Below are positions 1 through 5,423 of a stretch of 5,444 nucleotides of DNA, in pieces. This DNA is from Leclercia sp. UBA7405. Its GTDB lineage: Bacteria; Pseudomonadota; Gammaproteobacteria; Enterobacterales; Enterobacteriaceae. The position numbers and the translations under genes are program-made. How positions within the stretch are numbered: position 1 is the first letter of the stretch; the number at the start of each line of letters is the position of its first letter. The notes under the pieces were generated by a model. The model was given only the letters and a program-made list of their open reading frames with translations. It did no database searches and was not told the origin of the DNA. The DNA is taken from assembly GCA_002469605.1 (NCBI GenBank), contig DKMV01000300.1:225-5668 (forward strand), read 5' to 3'.

Positions 1-17
1 CCGTCCCATATTTATGC
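1..17 (-). other. start of the ilvE-ilvD spacer
   Basis: These bases follow the ilvE stop codon in the direction of transcription. On the minus strand they read into ATGGGACGG at the window edge. In E. coli, as I remember it, the ilvE-ilvD spacer contains a perfect hairpin beginning with these bases, so this may be its first arm. The second arm, if present, lies outside the window and cannot be seen. Confidence 0.35.
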
Positions 18-947
18 TTATGGATTAACTTGATCCAACCAGCCCCATTTATCTTCCGTTTCACCGGTGAAGAGGCCGAAGAAGGCTTCCTGAATACGTT
101 TGGTTACCGGACCACGGCGGCCTTCGCCGACCTGGATACCGTCTACGCTACGTACCGGAGTGATTTCTGCTGCGGTACCGGACATGAAGACTTCATCGGC
201 CAGGTAGAGGGATTCACGGGACAATACCTGCTCGCGAACTTCGATACCCAGATCCTGCGCCAGTTTGATGATGGCGTCGCGGGTGATGCCCGGCAGTGCG
301 GAAGAGGTGAACGGCGGGGTAAAGAGCACGCCATCTTTCACTTCAAACAGGTTTTCGCCCGCGCCTTCAGAGATATAGCCGTTCACATCAAGGGCAATAC
401 CTTCCTGATAGCCGTGGCGGCGCGCTTCGCTGCCCACCAGCAGGGAGGAGAGGTAGTTACCGCCCGCTTTGGCAGCGGTTGGGATGGTGTTTGGCGCAAC
501 GCGGTTCCAGGAGGAGACCATGGCATCGATCCCCTGCTCCAGCGCTTCTGCGCCCAGGTAGGCTCCCCACGGGAACGCGGCGATGATCACATCGGTGGTG
601 TAGCCAGCCGGCGGGTTAACGCCCATGCCGACATCGCCAACGAAAACTAATGGACGGATATAGGCGCTGGTCAGGTTATTTTTGCGCAGAACGGCGCGGC
701 AGGCTTCCATCAGCTCGTCGACGCTCTGGGAAACCGGGAAACGATAGATTTTGGCTGAGTCACGCAGACGCTGCATGTGTTCACGATGACGGAACACCAC
801 CGGGCCTTTATGGGAGTCATAGCAACGGATGCCTTCAAAGACGGAAGTACCGTAATGCAGCGCGTGGGACATCACGTGGACTTTAGCGTCCTCCCAGCGA
901 ATCATCTCACCATTGGACCAAATGTAATCAGCTTTTTTCGTCGTCAT
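18..947 (-). CDS. ilvE: branched-chain-amino-acid aminotransferase
   Basis: This PLP enzyme of the cytoplasm transfers the amino group of glutamate to the 2-oxo acids of isoleucine, valine and leucine, the last step of all three pathways. The 309-residue product has the usual enterobacterial IlvE length and is a fold-type IV (class IV) aminotransferase. Visible marks are the Schiff-base lysine K160 in TAAKAGGNY, R98 in YIRPL, the class IV signature around E194 (SEGAGENLF), LPGITR at 218-223 and the cofactor-binding MSGTAAEITPVR at 255-266. The ATG at 947 starts MTTKKADYIW as in E. coli and has AGGAA five bases upstream. It lies 17 bases after ilvM, so it is cotranscribed in the ilvGMEDA operon under the ilvL attenuator. 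The reading frame is intact with a TAA stop at 20-18. A long open frame on the opposite strand is only a shadow of this gene. Confidence 0.98.
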   Translation of the reverse strand: MTTKKADYIWSNGEMIRWEDAKVHVMSHALHYGTSVFEGIRCYDSHKGPVVFRHREHMQRLRDSAKIYRFPVSQSVDELMEACRAVLRKNNLTSAYIRPLVFVGDVGMGVNPPAGYTTDVIIAAFPWGAYLGAEALEQGIDAMVSSWNRVAPNTIPTAAKAGGNYLSSLLVGSEARRHGYQEGIALDVNGYISEGAGENLFEVKDGVLFTPPFTSSALPGITRDAIIKLAQDLGIEVREQVLSRESLYLADEVFMSGTAAEITPVRSVDGIQVGEGRRGPVTKRIQEAFFGLFTGETEDKWGWLDQVNP

Positions 948-964
948 TTTTCTTCCTATTGCGC

Positions 965-1231
965 TCAGGCGCGGATTTGTTGTGATGTAGTTGTGCTCTG
1001 GCAGATGGCGACGTGCGCGACGTCTACCAGTTTACTTAGCTGGCTAAACAGTAATTCGACAGACCGTGGGCTGGCAACGGTCAATTCAATATTTATGTTC
1101 TGCGCATCGGTAGCGGTTTCCATATTCATGGAGCAAATCTGAAAACCACGATGGCGCACCACGCGTAATACGCGCTCTAAGGTTTCCGGGTTGAAGCGGG
1201 CCTGCACGGCGACCTGATGTTGTTGCATCAT
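965..1231 (-). CDS. ilvM: acetohydroxyacid synthase II small (regulatory) subunit
   Basis: This is the small subunit of acetohydroxyacid synthase II. It is needed for full activity and stability of the IlvG catalytic subunit and, unlike IlvN and IlvH, does not confer valine feedback inhibition. The 88-residue product is a single ACT-type domain: the N-terminal strand (about residues 5-11) is followed by [17 protein letters not shown], then NINIELTV and [15 protein letters not shown]. It is one residue longer than the E. coli protein as I recall it, with an extra Gln after the opening Met-Met. The ATG at 1231 overlaps the ilvG stop in ATGA, and GGAG lies eight bases upstream. The second ATG at 1228 is also possible; the first is preferred for spacing and homology. 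The overlap implies translational coupling and equal output with ilvG. Confidence 0.96.
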   Translation of the reverse strand: MMQQHQVAVQARFNPETLERVLRVVRHRGFQICSMNMETATDAQNINIELTVASPRSVELLFSQLSKLVDVAHVAICQSTTTSQQIRA

Positions 1232-2874
1232 GATAATTTCTCCAGCATTTGTGAGTTACTGGCGCCGGGCGGCACCAACGGCCAGACATTCTCAAGCTCG
1301 TCGATTGAGACATAAAGCAGGTATGGCCCTTCGCTTGACAGCATGGTGTCGAGTGCCGCTGCAACCTGGTCTTTACGGGTAATGTGCTGGCCGGGAATCC
1401 CAAAGGCGCTGGCCAGAACGAGGAAATCGGGGTTATCGGTAAGGGTGGTTTCGCTATAACGCTCCTGGAAAAAGAGCTGCTGCCACTGGCGAACCATCCC
1501 TAAGCGCTGGTTATCGAGCAGTACGATCTTCAGCGGTAAATGCTTGCGTTTTACCGTGCCCAGCTCCTGCACGTTCATCATGAACGAGCCGTCGCCGGAG
1601 ATGCAGATAACGGTGTCATTGGGGCGCGCGACCTGGGCACCCACCGCTGCCGGCAGCCCGAAGCCCATGGTGCCTAAGCCGCTGGAGGTAATAAAATTTT
1701 CCGGGCGGGTATAGGTCATATGCTGGGCCGACCACATCTGGTGCTGGCCAACATCGGTGGTGACCACGCAGTCTGCCGGCTTGCGATCCGACAGCTGTTT
1801 TAACAGCAGCGGCGCATAGATAGCCTCGCCCGGATGATCGTAGCGCCAGGCGTGTTCCTGACGCATTTCAGCCGTATGCTGACGCCAGGCATCGATAAAC
1901 AAAGGCTGCTGCAGCGCGGGCAACAACGCGTTGAGATCCCCCTGTAAAGCGACATGGGCCTGGCGCAGCTTATTCATCTCGGCCGGGTCGATATCCATGT
2001 GGATGACGTTCGCTCTCGGCGCGAAGGTGTTCAGCTTGCCGGTTACACGGTCATCGAAACGGGCACCCACCGCAATCAGCAGATCGCACTCCTGCACGGC
2101 AAGGTTAGCGGCTTTGGTGCCGTGCATGCCAAGCATCCCCAGGTAAAACGGATAGTCAGCCTCTACCGCTCCCAGCCCTTTCAGCGTGCAGGCGGCGGGC
2201 ATCCCGGTCACGGCAATAAATTCGCGCAGCGCCGGAACGGCCTGTGCCATACCCACGCCGCCGCCGATATAGAGGATGGGCTGCTGCGCCTGGGCCAGCA
2301 TCCGGCGGGCCTCTTCGACTTCCGCATGCGGGAAAGCGTCATCGTCTGCCACCGTTGAGAAATGCGGCTCTAACTCTCCCACGGCAACCTGGATATCTTT
2401 AGGAATATCAACCAGAACCGGGCCAGGACGGCCTGAGTTTGCCACCTTAAAGGCTTCTGCCATTACGCGCGGCAGCTCTTCCAGGGACTGCACCAGAAAA
2501 CTGTGTTTGGTGCAGGCAAGCGACAAACCCAGAACGTCCACTTCCTGGAAGGCATCGGTACCAATGAACGGCGAAGCGACCTGGCCGGTGATCGCAACAA
2601 CGGGAACGGAATCGAGCAGCGCATCGGCCAGGCCAGTGATCAGGTTGGTTGCTCCCGGGCCTGAAGTCGCCATACAGACGCCGGTTTTCCCGGTTGAACG
2701 GGCATAGCCAATCGCCGCCATGGCAGCGCCCTGCTCGTGCCGGCACAACAGATGTTCCACGCCACCGTCATACAACGCATCGTAAATCGGCATAATTGCG
2801 CCGCCCGGGTAACCGAATACTGTCTCGACTCCCTGCGCCCGCAACGCATGTACTACCCACTGTGCCCCATTCAT
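1228..2874 (-). CDS. ilvG: acetohydroxyacid synthase II large (catalytic) subunit, intact
   Basis: This ThDP-, FAD- and Mg-dependent enzyme condenses pyruvate with a second pyruvate (valine/leucine branch) or with 2-oxobutyrate (isoleucine branch). The 548 residues match functional IlvG. The order is the PYR domain (about 1-160) with catalytic E47 in CRHEQGAA, the central FAD-binding domain (about 190-320) with LGMLGMHG and R276 in ARFDDR, and the PP domain (about 360-530) with the ThDP/Mg motif GDGS at 427-430 and N455. W464, which sets the preference for 2-oxobutyrate in E. coli AHAS II, is present. A GTG codon two codons upstream (2880) is in frame, but it abuts the GGGGA ribosome-binding site. 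The ATG at 2874 has seven-base spacing and gives the family start MNGAQW, so I chose it. The frame runs unbroken through residues 320-335, where K-12 carries its inactivating frameshift. The gene follows ilvX by two bases and overlaps ilvM. Confidence 0.98.
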   Translation of the reverse strand: MNGAQWVVHALRAQGVETVFGYPGGAIMPIYDALYDGGVEHLLCRHEQGAAMAAIGYARSTGKTGVCMATSGPGATNLITGLADALLDSVPVVAITGQVASPFIGTDAFQEVDVLGLSLACTKHSFLVQSLEELPRVMAEAFKVANSGRPGPVLVDIPKDIQVAVGELEPHFSTVADDDAFPHAEVEEARRMLAQAQQPILYIGGGVGMAQAVPALREFIAVTGMPAACTLKGLGAVEADYPFYLGMLGMHGTKAANLAVQECDLLIAVGARFDDRVTGKLNTFAPRANVIHMDIDPAEMNKLRQAHVALQGDLNALLPALQQPLFIDAWRQHTAEMRQEHAWRYDHPGEAIYAPLLLKQLSDRKPADCVVTTDVGQHQMWSAQHMTYTRPENFITSSGLGTMGFGLPAAVGAQVARPNDTVICISGDGSFMMNVQELGTVKRKHLPLKIVLLDNQRLGMVRQWQQLFFQERYSETTLTDNPDFLVLASAFGIPGQHITRKDQVAAALDTMLSSEGPYLLYVSIDELENVWPLVPPGASNSQMLEKLS

Positions 2875-2876
2875 AG

Positions 2877-2927
2877 TCACTTCCCCGTTGTAAATCGGCA
2901 GAAACAGAATTTTATGCTACAACCCAT
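2877..2927 (-). CDS. ilvX: 16-residue peptide upstream of ilvG
   Basis: This 17-codon frame lies between the attenuator and ilvG and reads [16 protein letters not shown]. From memory, E. coli IlvX is MNNSTKFCFSRFRTGN. Ten of 16 positions agree, including KFCF, RF and TG, and the length and place are the same. AGGA lies seven bases before the ATG. The TGA stop (2879-2877) is two bases from the ilvG ATG, and the ilvG ribosome-binding site GGGGA sits inside the last codons, so ribosomes finishing ilvX could pass directly to ilvG. The peptide has no known biochemical role that I can name. Its function may be the act of translation itself. The product here has three cysteines, whereas I recall one in E. 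coli. Confidence 0.82.
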   Translation of the reverse strand: MGCSIKFCFCRFTTGK

Positions 2928-2958
2928 ACTCTGTTCCTCGCTTAAGTTTTTAGGCCAT

Positions 2959-2990
2959 AAAAAAACCCCCGGACCTTTCGGTGCGGGGGT
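2959..2990 (-). terminator. ilv operon attenuator (Rho-independent terminator)
   Basis: On the transcribed strand an ACCCCCGCACC arm pairs with GGTCCGGGGGT around a GAAA tetraloop, with a single C·C mismatch, and is followed by seven U residues (complement of 2959-2965). Stem pairs are 2966-2971 with 2984-2989 and 2973-2975 with 2980-2982. It lies 24 bases past the ilvL stop codon and 32 bases before ilvX, exactly where the ilvGMEDA attenuator is known. When isoleucine, valine and leucine are plentiful it ends transcription before the structural genes. Confidence 0.95.
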
Positions 2991-3047
2991 CTTAGTTCGT
3001 TAAGGCTTGATTTCTAAGCCTTTCCTCGTCCAAGTGCAGCCCCGCAC
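2981..3047 (-). promoter_or_regulatory. antiterminator (preemptor) pairing of the ilv leader RNA
   Basis: The leader segment GUGCGGGG (complement of 3040-3047, ilvL codons 22-25) is exactly complementary over eight bases to CCCCGCAC, the 5' arm of the attenuator (complement of 2981-2988). Forming this duplex prevents the terminator. By the established attenuation model, a ribosome stalled at the Val/Ile run (codons 15-20) leaves the segment free to pair, which allows read-through. The pairing is seen in the sequence; its use in the cell is inferred from E. coli and Salmonella work. Confidence 0.8.
3002..3022 (-). promoter_or_regulatory. leader RNA hairpin at the ilvL stop codon
   Basis: AAGGCTT (complement of 3016-3022) and AAGCCTT (complement of 3002-3008) form a perfect seven-pair stem with a seven-base loop. 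The last codon of ilvL falls in the stem and its UAG stop straddles the stem/loop border. It lies inside the loop enclosed by the antiterminator duplex, so it can shorten that loop and favour the antiterminator. A ribosome at the stop codon would melt it. Confidence 0.6.
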
Positions 3048-3112
3048 GGTGGGATAATAATCACCACCACGCTAATCACGACCAGGCTAATCACTCGTAG
3101 AAGGGCTGTCAT
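3014..3112 (-). CDS. ilvL: ilvGMEDA operon leader (attenuator) peptide
   Basis: The 32-residue peptide starts MTALLRVISL and ends GAALGRGKA. It appears identical to E. coli IlvL as I remember it. Fifteen residues are branched-chain: Leu 4, 5, 10 and 27; Val 7, 11, 12, 15, 16 and 17; Ile 8, 13, 18, 19 and 20. Residues 15-20 form an uninterrupted V-V-V-I-I-I run, and Leu5 uses the CUA codon, which is rare in enterics. The peptide is not a functional protein. The position of the translating ribosome, set by charged tRNA-Ile, -Val and -Leu, decides between antiterminator and attenuator. The ribosome-binding site is a weak purine-rich AAAGAA. The stop is UAG. The gene is too short for ordinary ORF calling. 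Confidence 0.97.
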   Translation of the reverse strand: MTALLRVISLVVISVVVIIIPPCGAALGRGKA

Positions 3113-3157
3113 TTTCAGTTCTTTTTGCATCTTGTTCGAAGGAATACCTAAAGAGTT

Positions 3158-3185
3158 ACCACAGATATCTGACTAATCACAACAA
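3158..3185 (-). promoter_or_regulatory. candidate ilv operon promoter (P2-like)
   Basis: A possible -35 TTGTTG (complement of 3180-3185) and -10 TGTGGT (complement of 3158-3163) are 16 bases apart. The -10 aligns with the element followed by GGTAACTCTTTAGG upstream of E. coli ilvL. A start near 3144-3150 would give a terminated leader of roughly 185 bases, close to the known E. coli leader RNA. Both boxes are poor matches to consensus, which suits a promoter depending on upstream DNA structure. A TATAAA on the same strand (complement of 3189-3194) is an alternative -10 but lacks a -35. Confidence 0.4.
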
Positions 3186-3229
3186 TTTTTTATAACGCCG
3201 CTCATTAGCAGTTTGATCTTTTAGTTAAA

Positions 3230-3242
3230 AATCGTTGTTTTA
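3230..3242. promoter_or_regulatory. candidate IHF site upstream of the ilv promoter
   Basis: On the + strand AATCGTTGTTTTA fits seven of nine defined positions of the IHF consensus (AATC and TTA match, the two central A positions do not), inside a very A+T-rich tract. Counting from an inferred start near 3144 its centre is at about -92, where IHF is known to bind and activate E. coli ilvGMEDA. A second seven-of-nine match lies on the minus strand at 3206-3218. The site is inferred from position and partial consensus only. Confidence 0.4.
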
Positions 3243-3309
3243 TATAACAATTTAAGGAAATGAATTATTTTCACTTTTTTGCACGCCAGTCTGTTCAAAA
3301 GAAAATGTG

Positions 3310-3387
3310 ATGGATTTCTACGAGCACGGTTCCATCTCACTGAAAGGTTTGCACAACAAAGCAGAAAATCAGGAACAGACCGCGTAA
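3310..3387 (+). CDS. possible 25-residue small ORF upstream of yifB (unrecognised)
   Basis: ATG at 3310 opens a 25-residue hydrophilic peptide starting MDFYEHGSIS and ending NQEQTA, with codons typical of enteric genes. It ends in TAA followed in frame by TGA, TAA and TAA, four tandem stops. Its ATG overlaps the TGA of a still shorter 16-residue frame (3260-3310, MNYFHFFARQSVQKKM) as TGATG. The ribosome-binding site is weak (AAAAGAAAA). There is no membrane segment or recognisable motif. I do not recognise it; it may be chance, or it may act as a leader of yifB. Confidence 0.2.
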   Translation: MDFYEHGSISLKGLHNKAENQEQTA

Positions 3388-3453
3388 TGATAATAATTCC
3401 CCCTCTTTTTGCAGCGATCCTGATGGCATAGTGCCTTTCCAAGGAGGCTGTCT

Positions 3454-4974
3454 ATGTCACTGTCAGTTGTTTATACCCGCGCGGCGTTAGGCGTTAAAGC
3501 ACCGCTAATTTCTGTCGAAGTTCATTTAAGTAACGGGCTGCCCGGCCTGACGTTAGTTGGTCTGCCTGAAACCACGGTCAAAGAGGCTCGAGACCGGGTT
3601 CGTAGCGCGATTATCAATAGCGGATATGCTTTTCCGGCGAAGAAAATCACCATTAATCTGGCCCCGGCCGACCTGCCGAAAGAGGGAGGACGTTACGATC
3701 TACCTATCGCCATTGCGCTTCTCGCGGCTTCTGAGCAGCTCACGGCATCACGGCTGAATGCGTATGAGTTTGTGGGTGAGCTGGCGCTTACAGGGGCGTT
3801 AAGAGGGGTTCCAGGCGCCATATCCGCTGCGGTAGCGGCACTGGAGGCCGGCAGAGAGATAATCGTCGCCGGCGATAATGCCGCCGAAGTCGGCCTTATT
3901 GAACAGCAAGGTTGTCTGGTAGCAGAACATTTACAGGAGGTTTGCGCCTTTCTCGAAGGCCGCCATCAGCTGATGACGCCAGAACCCGTGGCGGCAGCAG
4001 CAGAAAATGAAGCACAGGATATTAACGATATTATTGGCCAGCAGCAGGGCAAACGCGCGCTGGAAATAACCGCTGCAGGATCGCATAACCTGTTGCTTAT
4101 CGGCCCTCCCGGCACGGGTAAAACCATGCTTGCGAGCCGTTTAAATGGTTTGCTACCGCCGCTTAACAACCAGGAGGCGCTGGAAAGCGCGGCGATTATC
4201 AGCCTGATAAATGCCGCCTCCCTCTATAAACAGTGGCGACAACGGCCCTTCCGTGCCCCTCATCATAGTGCCTCGCTGACAGCGATGGTTGGCGGTGGCT
4301 CAATCCCTGTTCCGGGGGAGATCTCTCTCGCACACAACGGTATTCTCTTCCTCGATGAGTTGCCGGAGTTCGAACGCCGGGTGCTGGATGCACTGCGTGA
4401 ACCTATCGAGTCCGGGCAGATTAATATCTCACGCACCCGCGCCAAAATCAGCTATCCAGCCCGGTTTCAGCTTATTGCGGCGATGAACCCCAGCCCTACA
4501 GGCCATTATCAGGGGCAGCATAACCGTTGTACGCCTGAGCAGACGCTACGTTATCTGGGACGTTTGTCTGGCCCCTTTCTCGATCGTTTCGATTTATCCC
4601 TTGAGATCCCACTTCCCCCGCCGGGCCTGCTTAGTCAGACGCAAAATAAGGGGGAGAGTAGCGCCATAGTACGGGCGAGGGTAATCGCCGCGCAAAGCCG
4701 GCAGCGGGCGCGTCAGGGCAAGCTTAATGCGCATCTTGATAACGCTGAGATCCGCCAGATTTGCCCGCTGAAAACAGAAGATGCCCATTGGCTGGAGGAG
4801 ATCCTGACCCGGTTAGGGCTCTCGGTACGTGCATGGCAACGTCTGTTGAAAGTGGCACGTACGATTGCCGATCTGGCGGAAGAGAAGGATATTGAACGCT
4901 GTCATTTGCAGGAAGCGCTAAGTTATCGCGCTATCGACAGGCTGTTATTGCATCTGCAAAAGATGCTGTCGTAA
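3454..4974 (+). CDS. yifB: YifB/ComM family AAA+ ATPase (Mg-chelatase-like)
   Basis: The 506-residue length and sequence fit enterobacterial YifB, orthologue of ComM, a hexameric ATPase that drives branch migration during natural transformation in Haemophilus and Vibrio; its role in enterics is unclear. The N-terminal ChlI-type domain (about 1-170) contains GLPETTVKEARDRV and NLAPADLPKEGGRYDLP. The AAA+ core follows with Walker A GPPGTGKT at 217-224, RAPHHSAS at 267-274, Walker B LFLDE at 298-302, sensor 1 N345 and arginine finger R378 in FLDRFD. The C-terminal Mg-chelatase domain (about 400-500) ends in RAWQRLLKVARTIADLA and YRAIDRLLLH. The loop at 344-359 reads MNPSPTG with a single Cys, where many ComM proteins carry a Cys cluster. 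AAGGAGG six bases upstream of the ATG fixes the start. The gene is divergent from ilvL and convergent with maoP. Confidence 0.95.
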   Translation: MSLSVVYTRAALGVKAPLISVEVHLSNGLPGLTLVGLPETTVKEARDRVRSAIINSGYAFPAKKITINLAPADLPKEGGRYDLPIAIALLAASEQLTASRLNAYEFVGELALTGALRGVPGAISAAVAALEAGREIIVAGDNAAEVGLIEQQGCLVAEHLQEVCAFLEGRHQLMTPEPVAAAAENEAQDINDIIGQQQGKRALEITAAGSHNLLLIGPPGTGKTMLASRLNGLLPPLNNQEALESAAIISLINAASLYKQWRQRPFRAPHHSASLTAMVGGGSIPVPGEISLAHNGILFLDELPEFERRVLDALREPIESGQINISRTRAKISYPARFQLIAAMNPSPTGHYQGQHNRCTPEQTLRYLGRLSGPFLDRFDLSLEIPLPPPGLLSQTQNKGESSAIVRARVIAAQSRQRARQGKLNAHLDNAEIRQICPLKTEDAHWLEEILTRLGLSVRAWQRLLKVARTIADLAEEKDIERCHLQEALSYRAIDRLLLHLQKMLS

Positions 4975-5000
4975 AAAAGGGGCCGCAGCCCCTTCTTTTT
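4973..5000. terminator. bidirectional terminator between yifB and maoP
   Basis: AAGGGGC (4977-4983) and GCCCCTT (4988-4994) form a perfect seven-pair stem with a CGCA loop. On the + strand it is followed by CTTTTT (4995-5000), ending yifB transcripts. On the minus strand it is followed by further U residues (the complement of the A run 4973-4978 gives six), ending maoP transcripts. The yifB TAA (4972-4974) and the maoP TAA (5001-4999) both lie within its flanking A/T tracts, so it fills the whole 24-base gap. Confidence 0.92.
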
Positions 5001-5337
5001 AATCATCTGACTCGGTGTAGTCTTCTGCACCTTCCATCTGCGGTTTACCGCCAGACAGAGTATGGAAACGTTTAGGACGCTTAATACGCGCCATATATTT
5101 GATCCACACGCGCTCTGCTTCCGTTACCGGCTCACGCTCACCACGACAAACGGCCACAAACAGTTCTTCGTCTTCAGTCGCGGGTTCACGTTTCCCCAGA
5201 TCTAACTCGTTAAAAGCATAACCATGGCGCTCAAGCAGTTGTGCTTCTTTGATGGTGAAATCACCATGACGAGAAAATCCGCGCGGATAATTTTTGTTGT
5301 CGAAAAAACGATTAGTCGTCGTAAAGCTTTCCGCCAT
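4999..5337 (-). CDS. maoP: macrodomain Ori organisation protein MaoP (DUF413)
   Basis: This 112-residue protein equals E. coli MaoP (formerly YifE) in length and is very similar along its whole course. MaoP acts with the nearby cis site maoS to organise the Ori macrodomain of the chromosome. The N-terminus [10 protein letters not shown] leads into a conserved [20 protein letters not shown] block. A basic segment RIKRPKR (84-90) precedes an acidic tail ending TESDD. Two similar segments, [13 protein letters not shown] (48-60) and [13 protein letters not shown] (66-78), look like an internal duplication. The ATG at 5337 has AGGAG eight bases upstream. It converges with yifB and is probably divergent from hdfR beyond the right edge. 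There is no signal peptide or membrane segment. Confidence 0.95.
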   Translation of the reverse strand: MAESFTTTNRFFDNKNYPRGFSRHGDFTIKEAQLLERHGYAFNELDLGKREPATEDEELFVAVCRGEREPVTEAERVWIKYMARIKRPKRFHTLSGGKPQMEGAEDYTESDD

Positions 5338-5381
5338 CCTACACGCTCCTATATCTTTGGCCGAGCTATTTATGGCGCGGA

Positions 5382-5409
5382 GTATTAGTTACGCTTGACA
5401 GAGTGTAAA
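5382..5409 (-). promoter_or_regulatory. candidate maoP promoter
   Basis: TTTACA (complement of 5404-5409) and TAATAC (complement of 5382-5387) are 16 bases apart, placing a start near 5375 and a leader of about 40 bases before the maoP ATG. The -35 matches five of six consensus bases and the -10 only three of six. It overlaps the candidate rightward promoter. Confidence 0.4.
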
Positions 5410-5423
5410 ACAAAACATTTAAA
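5395..5423 (+). promoter_or_regulatory. candidate rightward promoter, probably for hdfR
   Basis: A consensus -35 TTGACA (5395-5400) is followed after 17 bases by TTTAAA (5418-5423), a four-of-six match to the -10; TTAAAT one base further on is an equal alternative. In E. coli the gene divergent from maoP is the LysR-type regulator hdfR, a repressor of flhDC. Its coding sequence would begin just outside the window, so the target is inferred from conserved gene order. Confidence 0.5.

Larger units (their letters stand above)
3113..3453. other. divergent ilvL-yifB intergenic region
   Basis: This 341-base stretch contains no long gene. The ilvL-proximal half (about 3160-3280) is strongly A+T-rich and should hold the ilv promoter, its upstream activating region and a likely IHF site. 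The yifB-proximal half (about 3300-3450) has more balanced composition and contains a possible 25-codon ORF (listed separately). I could not find a convincing -35/-10 pair for yifB: GATAAT at 3389-3394 resembles a -10 box but has no -35 partner at the right distance. The yifB ribosome-binding site AAGGAGG at 3441-3447 is nearly ideal. Confidence 0.7.

Noticed and set aside
30..650. 206-codon open frame on the + strand
   Set aside because: It lies wholly antisense to ilvE, whose family motifs are unambiguous; no ribosome-binding site or recognisable domain.
1056..1084. Internal ilvE promoter inside ilvM starting from TTGACC (complement of 1079-1084)
   Set aside because: An internal promoter is known in E. 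coli ilvM, but the hexamer 17 bases downstream is TGTCGA, only two of six matches, so I cannot support a site here.
777..1142. 121-codon + strand frame across the ilvE-ilvM junction
   Set aside because: It is antisense to two well-conserved genes and their 17-base spacer; the product resembles no protein family.
1954..2707. Two + strand open frames of 134 and 143 codons (1954-2358 and 2276-2707)
   Set aside because: They are antisense to conserved ilvG sequence, overlap each other, and show no family features.
2875..2880. GTG at 2880 as the ilvG start (two residues longer)
   Set aside because: The GGGGA ribosome-binding site would be almost in contact with the GTG, while the ATG at 2874 has seven-base spacing and matches the family N-terminus.
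2737..3003. 88-codon + strand frame across the ilvG start, ilvX and the attenuator
   Set aside because: It runs through the terminator in antisense and has no recognisable features.
3349..3394. yifB promoter from TTGCAC (3349) with GATAAT (3389)
   Set aside because: The spacing is 34 bases, far too long for a sigma-70 promoter, and no better pair was found.
3221..3442. 73-codon minus-strand frame in the ilvL-yifB spacer
   Set aside because: It covers the A+T-rich promoter region and the yifB ribosome-binding site in antisense, with a low-complexity end and no family resemblance.
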